DNA of 64,000 nucleotides, taken from contig CAZFUS010000003.1 in the NCBI GenBank assembly GCA_964522485.1, positions 4,062 to 68,061 of the forward strand. The letters run 5' to 3'. The notes under the pieces were generated by a model. That model did no database searches. It was given only the letters and a program-made list of their open reading frames with translations, and was not told the origin of the DNA. Of the stretch, positions 53,437 to 61,605 are shown piece by piece; the first letter of the stretch is position 1; the number at the start of each line of letters is the position of its first letter. The position numbers were made by a program, and so were the translations under genes. The DNA is from Methylohalomonas sp964522485 (GTDB taxonomy: Bacteria > Pseudomonadota > Gammaproteobacteria > Methylohalomonadales > Methylohalomonadaceae).

Positions 53437-54428
53437 GGTTTTATACCAAACGCCATCACTGGCATGCCTGGAAACACCACTGACGAATCAGCGTAGCCGA
53501 GGACAATGCCATCGGCCCTGGCGTGCAGTGTTTCCTGTGGTTTGCCGAAAGCGTTGTAGATTCGGGCGATGGGCTGGCCCTTCTGAACCACGCCGCCGGG
53601 TCTGGCCAGAAATCGGATAATGCCGCTGGTCGAGCTCCATGGTTTATCGGTGTAGTTATATACGTCACTGTCGATATTTTCCGGCAATGGATAACGGTAT
53701 TCACCCTGTGGTTCGGCACGGCTCAGTCCCAGTACCGTAAGCAGATTACATATGCTGTGTACGCCGACTTCGATATTGCGTTCGTTGACCACGTACGATT
53801 CCCCCATCTCCAGCGTCAAGGCGGCAATGCCGCGCACTATCAGGCTGTAACTCAGCGTATTACGTACGATCTCGCCCTCGCGAATGATCAGCAGGCCGCA
53901 ATTGTGGGCAAAATTCGTCACCGACTGATGCAGAGTCTCGGGTGCGTGTGCACCTACCGGATCCACAACGGCATAGGGTATTGAACGGATCCAGTCATTG
54001 TGCAAATCCACGACCAGGTCCGGTTCGGTCTCGACAATACGATTAAAAATCTGCGCGGCAATGCGCTCACCCAGCGAACCGTGATCGTTGCCGGGGAAGG
54101 AACGGTTCAGATCCTCCTTGCTGAAAGAAATGCTGCGCGAAGCGGTTTCGAAACCGATCGGATTCATCAGCGGAAACGCATACACCGAACCGCACAGCAG
54201 ACCGGTGCGCCGAATACGCTTGAAGATCTCCTGGATGATAACGATGCCGCCGACTTCATCACCGTGGGCACAGGCAGTCAGCCACACTACCGGACCTTTT
54301 TTGTCCGAATGCGCCTGCATCAGCGGCAGCCGCCGACGCGACAGATCCGAGCCTGTCAGGATCTTCAGAAATGAATAGCGGACCCGTGTTTTATGGGGCC
54401 TGGCTTCACTACCGGCTGGTTTGTCCAT
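53433..54428 (-). CDS. AstE/AspA-like zinc deacylase (succinylglutamate desuccinylase family)
   Basis: A 331-residue enzyme with the zinc triad of the AstE/aspartoacylase family: ACAHGDEVGG (His, Glu), then VVDLHNDW (His). The substrate arm NPIGFETASRS and the catalytic Glu region ALTLEMGES match. The C-terminal 90 residues form a lipoyl-like beta barrel (VVQKGQPIARIYNAFGK). It cleaves acyl-amide bonds, and may release a ligand added by the neighbouring ATP-grasp enzyme. The ATG at 54428 is preferred. Its stop lies in the repeat element. It is divergent from the small zincin gene, with 60 bp between starts. Confidence 0.88.
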   Translation of the reverse strand: MDKPAGSEARPHKTRVRYSFLKILTGSDLSRRRLPLMQAHSDKKGPVVWLTACAHGDEVGGIVIIQEIFKRIRRTGLLCGSVYAFPLMNPIGFETASRSISFSKEDLNRSFPGNDHGSLGERIAAQIFNRIVETEPDLVVDLHNDWIRSIPYAVVDPVGAHAPETLHQSVTNFAHNCGLLIIREGEIVRNTLSYSLIVRGIAALTLEMGESYVVNERNIEVGVHSICNLLTVLGLSRAEPQGEYRYPLPENIDSDVYNYTDKPWSSTSGIIRFLARPGGVVQKGQPIARIYNAFGKPQETLHARADGIVLGYADSSVVFPGMPVMAFGIKP

Positions 54429-54488
54429 GTCATCAAGATACCCGAGTTGACAGTCATTTGTCTGCCGATTCACGGTAGAATCTTATGT

Positions 54489-54986
54489 ATGGCATTTGAC
54501 TATTACAAACGCTTATCAAAGCGTAACCAGGCGGTATACCGGCGCAGCGACGGACTCACAGAGGTAGCACTGAGCAGGCCCGAAGTTCTGCAGCCTGGTA
54601 TTCCGGTACTGGAAAAAGCTTTGGCGAATGAAGACAGGCCGGCGGTAGAATTGGCCTGCCGTGGACTGTGTGTCGGTATCTGCGCCGATCTGGAGGTGGT
54701 GCCGGTAGCTGTGCGGGTACTGGCGGTACGCCCGCACAATGACTACGCTGAATTGCATGGACTCTATGAGCCGGTGGATGGTCGTCGCCATGCCCGCATC
54801 AGTCTGTGGATGCGTACCGCCCGTCACAAGCGTGTGGTTGCTTTCCGCACATTTCTGCGCACGCTGCTACACGAGTACTGTCATCATCTGGACTACGAGC
54901 ATTTCCGGCTGGCGCAGTCGTTTCACACGGAAGGGTTTTTCAAGCGCGAGTCATCGTTGTTCAAGCAATTAGTGAATAGTGAATAG
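54489..54986 (+). CDS. Small HExxH zincin-like protein
   Basis: The 165-residue product has a helical N-terminus rich in Arg and Ala, then LRTLLHEYCHHLDYEHFRL (about residues 124-142), a HExxH motif (HEYCH) followed by more His and then AQSFHTEGFFKRES, a His/Glu combination that could provide the third ligand. No signal peptide. I cannot name the family; SprT-like or minigluzincin folds are possible. It is divergent from the AstE-like gene and lies after the ligase fusion, so a joint role in peptide or amide processing is possible. The C-terminal VNSE and stop come from the repeat element. Confidence 0.72.
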   Translation: MAFDYYKRLSKRNQAVYRRSDGLTEVALSRPEVLQPGIPVLEKALANEDRPAVELACRGLCVGICADLEVVPVAVRVLAVRPHNDYAELHGLYEPVDGRRHARISLWMRTARHKRVVAFRTFLRTLLHEYCHHLDYEHFRLAQSFHTEGFFKRESSLFKQLVNSE

Positions 54987-55025
54987 GGAATTTGGCAGAT
55001 TGATTTGAGAAACTTGACAAGTTCC
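54970..55025. repeat. Heptamer-repeat element after the zincin gene
   Basis: Two GTGAATA-type units lie at 54971-54987 and the hairpin AACTT-gac-AAGTT at 55011-55023 is followed by CC, as in the centre of the element at 53344. The opposite arm is not obvious, so this copy seems truncated. It supplies the end of the zincin coding sequence. Confidence 0.55.
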
Positions 55026-55100
55026 GTGCAGGAGCGGCTTATAGCCGAGATACAAAGTCAGATTTATCGCTGAAAGTACTCGGCTCCCACAAGGCCCGGT

Positions 55101-55697
55101 CTACGCCTTACCCCATAACTCTTCAAGTCGTGCATCGCGTCCGCAGCCATAGCGGTAGAACTTATAGCGCAGTGAGTTTTTCTCGTAGTAGTTCTGGTGA
55201 TAGTCCTCGGCGGGATAGAAATTGCCATTCAGCGGTTCGATGGTCGTGATAACGGGTTCATCGAACGGTTTGATTTCCTGCAGGTTTGCCTTGCTGGCTT
55301 CGGCCAGGCGTTTCTGTTCTTCATTGTGGTAGAAAATCACGGGACGGTAGGAGTCGCCCTGATCGCAGAACTGGCCGTCAGGATCGGTGGGATCGGTTTC
55401 CGGCCAGTAGACTTCCAGTAATTCCTCGTAAGTGATCTCGGCCGGATCGTAGGTGATCTGGACCACTTCGACATGCCCCGTACCGCCGGCCGAGACCTGT
55501 TTGTAGGTGGGATTCTCGACGTCACCACCGGCATAGCCGGAGATGGTTTTGATGACACCGTCGAGTCCGTCAAACGGCGGTTCCATGCACCAGAAACAGC
55601 CACCGCCGAATGTTGCCTTCTCGGTCTCTGCGGCGGGCACCAGTACAGGAAGGGTTGTGAGTAGAAGTGACAACCACAGCCGGATAAACGTAGACAT
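55101..55697 (-). CDS. msrA: Exported peptide methionine sulfoxide reductase A
   Basis: A 198-residue MsrA with a signal peptide (FIRLWLSLLLTTLPVLVPAA). The active site is ATFGGGCFWCMEPPF (Cys about 33), and the family words ISGYAGGDVENPTYKQVSAGGTGHVEVVQITYDP, ETDPTDPDGQFCDQGDSYRPVIFY and YPAEDYHQNYYEKN are present, but the C-terminus is basic and lacks the cytosolic copy's C-terminal Cys motif (YRYGCGRDAR has one Cys). It repairs oxidised methionine in periplasmic proteins, using a periplasmic thiol donor not visible here. It is the second msrA in the window. Confidence 0.95.
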   Translation of the reverse strand: MSTFIRLWLSLLLTTLPVLVPAAETEKATFGGGCFWCMEPPFDGLDGVIKTISGYAGGDVENPTYKQVSAGGTGHVEVVQITYDPAEITYEELLEVYWPETDPTDPDGQFCDQGDSYRPVIFYHNEEQKRLAEASKANLQEIKPFDEPVITTIEPLNGNFYPAEDYHQNYYEKNSLRYKFYRYGCGRDARLEELWGKA

Positions 55698-55779
55698 CGA
55701 AGCCCCCCGGTAATGTACATACCCTATGACTATTGTCCGTTTGCTAAGTTGCGGTATTTTCTTTGGTTGGCCCGGAACG

Positions 55780-56841
55780 CTAGAAGGTATAGGACAGGCT
55801 CAGTGAACCGAATTCATGCATGTCGTCCTGTTCGTTGAATTCCTTGCTACGGAACACCTGGGCGTAGGTCAGTTTGACGCGGCCGTAGATCACACTGGCG
55901 CCGACAACGAAGTCGCCGACCAGGTAGCGCTTGTCGACGCTGTGACTGTCGGAGAATGAGTTGCCGTCGAGAAAGATATTGCGCAGGACCAGATTGCCGG
56001 TGACGCCGGTGAAAAGGTGCAGGCTGAACGGGAAAGCCGAACTTGTCAGCCGCGGATCACTGCTCGCGGCCGGAGCATTGGTATCACCGCCGGGACGGAT
56101 GCGGGCCATGCCGAAGTCGCGCGGCAGATTCCAGCCGATGCGGGCTTCGATGCCGGTGCTGCCGTAGGTTTGGACGTTGCCGAGGCCACCGCCGTAGTGA
56201 CCGATGACGTCATAGCCGAAGCGTGAATGGAAGGTATCTTCCAGCAACCGTGCCTTGTGTTCAGCGATAAGTATGATCCCCGGCTCGTTGTCGAGCTGGT
56301 TATCCCAGCCGCGGGCGTCGGAGAAACCGCGAATGTCGTGCACAAAGTCCTGGGTTTCCTCTCCGAGCGCCGCCGGTCCGATGATGCCGAGCTGGACTTC
56401 AAAAGTCGTCAGCTCGTGTACATTCTTGCTGTGAAAGGCGGCGGACATGTAAAGCCAGGCAGCGTATGGCTGATCGTCAAGAATCAGGTCACTGCGCTCG
56501 GTATCCTCGGGCGTGTAAAGCTTCTGCCCGAGACCAAAGCCGATATTACGCTGCAGTCCCGGTTCGTTGATAAATGGCAGGCTTTCCACGACGGGTACCG
56601 CCCACTCGGGCAACTGGTCACTGTCCCGGTACTCAGTCAGGTCCGGTGACAGCCAGTTCAACTGGATGCCGCTGGTGTAATTCTGATCGGTATCACCGAA
56701 GAGATCGTTTTCAAACATTATGGTGAAGGTCGATGCGTCCTGGGGTGTCAGCGGCGCCTGACGGGGTTCCTGGGCGGCAAGCTTACAGGACCAGAGCAGG
56801 CAGCCGATCAGCGCGGCACAAAGGAGAGGATTGTTTGACAT
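55780..56841 (-). CDS. LpxR-family outer-membrane protein (DUF2219)
   Basis: A 353-residue barrel with a signal peptide (LCAALIGCLLWSCKLAAQ). Opening words FTIMFENDLFGDTDQNYTSGIQLNWLSPD and later GLGQKLYTPEDTERSDLILDDQPYAAWLYM are the hallmark of the LpxR/DUF2219 family, whose founding member removes the 3'-acyloxyacyl group of lipid A in the outer leaflet. The mature protein ends EFGSLSLSYTF with terminal Phe. Whether this paralogue deacylates lipid A is unproven. It is transcribed alone, away from the cyd operon. Confidence 0.87.
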   Translation of the reverse strand: MSNNPLLCAALIGCLLWSCKLAAQEPRQAPLTPQDASTFTIMFENDLFGDTDQNYTSGIQLNWLSPDLTEYRDSDQLPEWAVPVVESLPFINEPGLQRNIGFGLGQKLYTPEDTERSDLILDDQPYAAWLYMSAAFHSKNVHELTTFEVQLGIIGPAALGEETQDFVHDIRGFSDARGWDNQLDNEPGIILIAEHKARLLEDTFHSRFGYDVIGHYGGGLGNVQTYGSTGIEARIGWNLPRDFGMARIRPGGDTNAPAASSDPRLTSSAFPFSLHLFTGVTGNLVLRNIFLDGNSFSDSHSVDKRYLVGDFVVGASVIYGRVKLTYAQVFRSKEFNEQDDMHEFGSLSLSYTF

Positions 56842-57202
56842 CGTAAAAAACCCCGGGAACGGATTGATGTAATACAGCCAATTTATGATTTACCGATCAT
56901 TTTATGTTGCCTCTTCCTGTACTGCGAGTAGAAATTTCTGAGTGTTCGTGAATCTGCAGGCAGGCTGAATACGTATTCAGTCTACATAAGTATGTCGGGA
57001 AGTATGATATTTTGTCGATAACTTCGATCCAAAAATACAGTTTTTGTACAGCTTGAATCTGGACAAAGTGCGCTGAATTTCAAAGCCGGTGCTGTGGCAC
57101 GTATTACCGACATTCAAGCCGACATCCTACTTATGTGGAAACGGCGCTACAATATGGTGTCGCGTCCAGGCGGGGCCGGCGCTGACGCCGGGAACGCCTG
57201 AT
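56842..57202. other. Intergenic region between the LpxR-like gene and cydC
   Basis: About 360 bp, AT-richer than its surroundings, without a supported gene. It should hold the promoter of the LpxR-like gene and the end of the cyd operon, but I find no convincing hairpin terminator or palindromic operator. Confidence 0.45.
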
Positions 57203-58885
57203 TCAGATGCTGGGCTGAATAAGCCTGCCGTTCTCCAGCATCAGGCCGCGATCAATACCCGGCAGAGTACTGGCATCGTGACAGAACAGAATGGTAGTTC
57301 GCTCACGCAGCCATGGTCTGATACGACTGGCAATCGTCTCGATTGTGGATCTGTCGAGACCGGCAAACGGTTCATCGAGTATCACCAGCTGGGGCGTGCG
57401 CAACAGAATCCGGGCAAGCGCCAGCCGCCGGCCCTGGCCGCCGGATATGCGCCGGGCCGACTCGCCGATCCAGGTATCCAGTCCCTGCGGTAGCTTTTCC
57501 ACCCACTCTGCTAGCGCCACGCTGTGCAGAACCCGCCACAAATCGGCAGCGCCGGCCTCGGGTGCGGCGATGCGCAGGTTGTCAGCAATACTCGCTTCGA
57601 ACATATCGCTGCGCTGGGTCAGGTAGGCGATACGTTCGCGACGCTCGCTGACTGCTAATCGGTCGATGCATACCCCACCCAGCAACAGGCTGCCCACATC
57701 GGGTCGCCGCAGGCCGGCGAGCAGATCAGCGAGTGTGGATTTGCCGGCGCCTGATCGGCCCGTTATCGCCACCAGTTCGCCATCGGCGATCGTCAGATCG
57801 ACACCGTCCAACACGGCGGTTTCCGCCTGCGGATAACAAAAAACCAGCGATGTGAGATGAATGTCTGCCGAGCGGGGTGTGACCGCGCCGGCCGCTGGCG
57901 GCATTGCCGGCGGACGATGGATCTCGGTGGTCAACCGCCGCGCGGCAGCGCACGTCGCCCCGAACTGAATGGATCCGGCCGGCAATACGGTCAATGCGTC
58001 TCCCAGCGCCAGCACGGCCAGCGGCATGAGTACCGCCAGGGCAGCAGACGTATTTCCTGCCTGAAAGGCAAACAGTGCCAGCGCCAGCACGGCGATGGTC
58101 AATATCTGTATGACAGCCGTGACCAGCGCGTTATAACCGGCCAGCCGCCGGCCGAGCTGACGCTGGTGATCGAGTAATAGGTTTTCCTCGTCAATGAATA
58201 ATTGCCGGTGGCGGGGCAGTGCGCTATAGGCGATCAATTCCGCCAGTCCCTGAAACTGTTCCAGCAGCCGCAGCCGCAGATTCTCGCTGATCGTCAGCAA
58301 TTGTTCGCTGTCGGACCGGCCGTGATATGCACAGACCAGCGTCGTCAGCATGAGTAGAATGATCAAGGTGATCAGTGTCAGCAGACCGGCAACCGGCAAC
58401 CACCACCACAACAGCAGCGCGACGCCGATGCTGCCTGCCAATGCCACCAGTGGTGGTGCCAGCAACCGCAGATAGAGGTTATCGAGTGCATCGATATCGG
58501 CCGTCAGCCGGTTCAATAGTATACCGGAGCGCAGCCGCGACAGTGTCAGCGCATCCAGTCGTGTCAATGCCGCGAATACACCGGTGCGCAGATCGGCGAG
58601 CAGCCGCAGGACGATGTCATGGTTATAAATCCGTTCAATGTAACGCGCGACGGTACGTGTCAGGGCAAAGAAACGGATCGCACCGCCGGGTATGTAGATA
58701 TCAAAGGCCACTCGCGTACCAGCTGCCCACAGTGCCGCAGTCACCGCCGTCGCAGTTATCAGCCAGCCGGACAGTGCCAGCAGACCGACCGCGGCCAGAA
58801 CGGTTACCAGCATCAGGACCATGCCGAGCAGTAACCGGTGACGGCGCTTCAGTAACAGGCGCAGATAGGGCACTAGTTCACGCAT
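57203..58885 (-). CDS. cydC: Thiol reductant ABC exporter subunit CydC
   Basis: A 560-residue half-transporter with six membrane helices and a C-terminal ATPase: Walker A AITGRSGAGKSTLADLLAG, signature RRISGGQGRRLALARILL and Walker B LVILDEPFAGLD. With CydD it exports glutathione and cysteine to the periplasm, needed for cytochrome bd assembly. The ATG at 58885 overlaps the cydD stop by eight bases (ATGCGTGA), so they are coupled; an upstream TTG would only add six residues. It is the last gene of cydABDC. Confidence 0.93.
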   Translation of the reverse strand: MRELVPYLRLLLKRRHRLLLGMVLMLVTVLAAVGLLALSGWLITATAVTAALWAAGTRVAFDIYIPGGAIRFFALTRTVARYIERIYNHDIVLRLLADLRTGVFAALTRLDALTLSRLRSGILLNRLTADIDALDNLYLRLLAPPLVALAGSIGVALLLWWWLPVAGLLTLITLIILLMLTTLVCAYHGRSDSEQLLTISENLRLRLLEQFQGLAELIAYSALPRHRQLFIDEENLLLDHQRQLGRRLAGYNALVTAVIQILTIAVLALALFAFQAGNTSAALAVLMPLAVLALGDALTVLPAGSIQFGATCAAARRLTTEIHRPPAMPPAAGAVTPRSADIHLTSLVFCYPQAETAVLDGVDLTIADGELVAITGRSGAGKSTLADLLAGLRRPDVGSLLLGGVCIDRLAVSERRERIAYLTQRSDMFEASIADNLRIAAPEAGAADLWRVLHSVALAEWVEKLPQGLDTWIGESARRISGGQGRRLALARILLRTPQLVILDEPFAGLDRSTIETIASRIRPWLRERTTILFCHDASTLPGIDRGLMLENGRLIQPSI

Positions 58886-60587
58886 CAGCGACCCCGTCGT
58901 CAATCAACTGGCCACGTTGTAAATGCAGTACACGATCTGCCATGGCATAAACTGCAGCATGGTGGGTAGCGATGATTAGCGTACGGCCCTGCACGGACAG
59001 CGCTTTCAATGAACGCAGGACCAGGGCCTCGGATTGGTGGTCGAGATGCGCGCTCGGTTCATCCAGCAACACCAGCGTCGCCGACGACAGAAACACGCGC
59101 GCCAGTGCCAGTCGTTGCGCCTGGCCACCCGACAGCCCCGCGCCGCGTTCGCGTATGACACTTGCCAGACCGGCCGGTTGGCGTTGAACCCAGTCATCCA
59201 GCCCGACCTGCTGCAACGCCTGCTGTAAATCTTCATCACTGGCTGCCGGTGCCGCGATACGCAGGTTGTCGGCAACACTTCCGTATAACAGAAACGGTCG
59301 CTGATCGAGCCAGGCGAATTCGCCGTGCCCGAAATTGCCATTGATATGGCCGCTGTCCGGACTGATAAAGCCAGCGATAACATGCAGCAGGGTTGACTTG
59401 CCGGCACCCGATGCACCGCTGACAGCGACGAAACTGCCAGATTTGATGGTCACGCTCAGGGGGCCGAGGACCTGACCGCGACCGGGATAGGTCACGCCGA
59501 CGTTGTCCAGTGCGAGCGTGCCCGCATCGTTGCTATTGGCTGTTGCCGGTTGCCGCTTCGGTGATTGTCTGAGCAGATCCAGCAGGATGTCGCTGGCGGC
59601 CAGTGCCGCGGCACGATCATGATAATGCTGCGACAGGTTGCGCAGCGGCTGAAAGAATTCCGGTGCCAGCAGCAGTATGAACAGGCCGGAATAAAGGGTC
59701 AGCTCCGGTGCGGGACCGAACTCAATAAACCCGAGCAGCGCAAAGCCGATGTAGATGGCAACCACCGCAATAGCGACGGCGGAGAAAAATTCCAGTACCG
59801 CCGATGATAAAAACGCTACACGCAGAGTACGCATGCTGCGCACGCGGTAATTATCGGCGGCACTGGCGACTTCATCGATGCTGCGATCGGTATAACCGAA
59901 CAACTGCAAGGTACTCAGACCACGAACGCGATCGAAAAACGAACCGGCAAGCCGTGACAGCATTTCGAACTGTTGGTGATTGAGACGTTCGGCACCCATG
60001 CCGATCAGGCTCATGAACAATGGTATCAAGGGGGCCGCTGCCAGCAGGAAAATTGCCGCCAGCCAGTCGAGCTGCCAGACCGTGATCAGAATGCTGAGTG
60101 GTACCGCAGCGGCCAGTAACAACTGTGGCAGATAACGCGCGAAGTAACCGTGCAGTGCTTCGCTGTGTTCAAGTAACTGACCGGCCAGTTCGGCACTGTG
60201 ATAATGACTCAGGCGCACCGGTCCGAGGCGGGCGATATGATCGAGCAGTTCGCGTCGGGTTTGTTGCCTGACACGGATGCCGGCTTCGAGGCCGCTGACT
60301 TCCTGCAGCCATTGCAGCAGCGCACGCAGTACTATTACTGCAGCCAGGAGCGCGAACTGTGGCAGTAACCTTGTTATGTCGACGGCTTCGCTGACAGCAT
60401 CGGCGACAATGTCAGCAAACAGACCGGCCTGAAAAATGATCAGCCAGCCAGCGGCGACCCCGGCCAGTGACGCGGTTACGAGCCAGCCGCGGACACTGCG
60501 GGCTTTGCTGCGCAGCCACGCAGGCGCGCTGGTACCGGCAAACGAAGGTGCGGCTGCCGTGGCAGGAGAGATGGACGCTGCCGCCAC
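58878..60587 (-). CDS. cydD: Thiol reductant ABC exporter subunit CydD
   Basis: A 569-residue half-transporter. Six membrane helices precede the ATPase with AVSGASGAGKSTLLHVIAG (Walker A), ERGAGLSGGQAQRLALARVFL (signature) and LVLLDEPSAHLDHQ (Walker B). The DWLAAIFLLAAAPLIPLFMSLIGMGAERLNHQQ stretch is typical of CydD. It is the first of the CydDC pair and starts with a GTG 15 bp after cydB. The gene order cydA-cydB-cydD-cydC is common in proteobacteria. Confidence 0.93.
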   Translation of the reverse strand: MAAASISPATAAAPSFAGTSAPAWLRSKARSVRGWLVTASLAGVAAGWLIIFQAGLFADIVADAVSEAVDITRLLPQFALLAAVIVLRALLQWLQEVSGLEAGIRVRQQTRRELLDHIARLGPVRLSHYHSAELAGQLLEHSEALHGYFARYLPQLLLAAAVPLSILITVWQLDWLAAIFLLAAAPLIPLFMSLIGMGAERLNHQQFEMLSRLAGSFFDRVRGLSTLQLFGYTDRSIDEVASAADNYRVRSMRTLRVAFLSSAVLEFFSAVAIAVVAIYIGFALLGFIEFGPAPELTLYSGLFILLLAPEFFQPLRNLSQHYHDRAAALAASDILLDLLRQSPKRQPATANSNDAGTLALDNVGVTYPGRGQVLGPLSVTIKSGSFVAVSGASGAGKSTLLHVIAGFISPDSGHINGNFGHGEFAWLDQRPFLLYGSVADNLRIAAPAASDEDLQQALQQVGLDDWVQRQPAGLASVIRERGAGLSGGQAQRLALARVFLSSATLVLLDEPSAHLDHQSEALVLRSLKALSVQGRTLIIATHHAAVYAMADRVLHLQRGQLIDDGVADA

Positions 60588-60601
60588 TAATCAAATACGA
60601 A

Positions 60602-61600
60602 TCAATGATAACCGGCGTCAGCGCGAACCTTGCCGCGAAATACCCAGTAAGTCCAGGCCGTATAGGCAAGCACAATCGGGATGATGAACAGCATGCCGAG
60701 CAGCAGAAACAGTTGCGAACCCGGTGCCGACGCGGCGTCCCAGATGGTGTAATTCGGTGGCACCAGGTATGGCCACTTACTCACCACCAGGCCGAGATAG
60801 GTGAACACGAACATCGCCATGGTGGCAATAAATGGCATGACTTCGCGGCGGTTGCGTACGGCGCGCCAGACTATGTAGGTGCTGAGCAATGCCAGCGCCG
60901 GCAATATCCAGATAACGCCGATGTTGCCGAACCAGCGCTCGCGTACAAAATCATCAACCAGTGGTGTCCACACACTGATGAGGCCAAACACGACGAGCAC
61001 AGCAATCAGTAATCTGGGTGTCAACCGGTAGGCCCAGGCCTGAGTTTCGCCGTCGGTTTTCATAATGAGCCAGGTTGTACCGAGTAAGGCGTAACCGGCC
61101 AGCAGGCCCAGTCCCGTCATGACGGTAAACGGAGTCAGCCAGTCGAAAGCACCGCCGACATAAACTTTATCAGCTGTATTAAAGCCCTGCACGTAAGCGC
61201 CACCAACCACACCCTGTGCAAATGCCGCGACGGTTGAACCACCGGCAAAAGCCCAGTTCCAGAACCGTTTGCGAGCGGCCTTGAAGCGGAACTCGAAGGC
61301 GACGCCGCGAAATATGAGACCTGCCAGCATCAGAAACACGCCGATATAAAGCGCCGGCAGAAAGGTCGAATACACCAGCGGAAACGCGCCCAGCAGACCG
61401 GCGCCACCCAGCACCAGCCAGGTTTCGTTACCGTCCCAGACCGGGGCAACCGAATTCATCATGATGTCACGCGATTTTTCTTCCGGAGCAAACGGAAACA
61501 GAATGCCGACGCCGAGATCAAAGCCATCCATCAGCACGTACATGATAATGGCGAAGCCGATGATTAATACCCAGATTAAACTCAGATCGATGAGCTCCAT
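60602..61600 (-). CDS. cydB: Cytochrome bd-type quinol oxidase subunit II
   Basis: A 332-residue membrane protein of the UbiCyd II family. Family words: MYVLMDGFDLGVGILFPF near the N-terminus, the helix NSVAPVWDGNETWLVLGGAGLLGAFP, RGVAFEFRFKA, and a terminal region with SAPGSQLFLLLGMLFIIPIVLAYTAWTYWVFRGKV. The length (about 330 rather than 380) is that of the CIO-type enzyme. It is the partner of CydA and sits five bases after it. Confidence 0.94.
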   Translation of the reverse strand: MELIDLSLIWVLIIGFAIIMYVLMDGFDLGVGILFPFAPEEKSRDIMMNSVAPVWDGNETWLVLGGAGLLGAFPLVYSTFLPALYIGVFLMLAGLIFRGVAFEFRFKAARKRFWNWAFAGGSTVAAFAQGVVGGAYVQGFNTADKVYVGGAFDWLTPFTVMTGLGLLAGYALLGTTWLIMKTDGETQAWAYRLTPRLLIAVLVVFGLISVWTPLVDDFVRERWFGNIGVIWILPALALLSTYIVWRAVRNRREVMPFIATMAMFVFTYLGLVVSKWPYLVPPNYTIWDAASAPGSQLFLLLGMLFIIPIVLAYTAWTYWVFRGKVRADAGYH

Positions 61601-61605
61601 GATTG

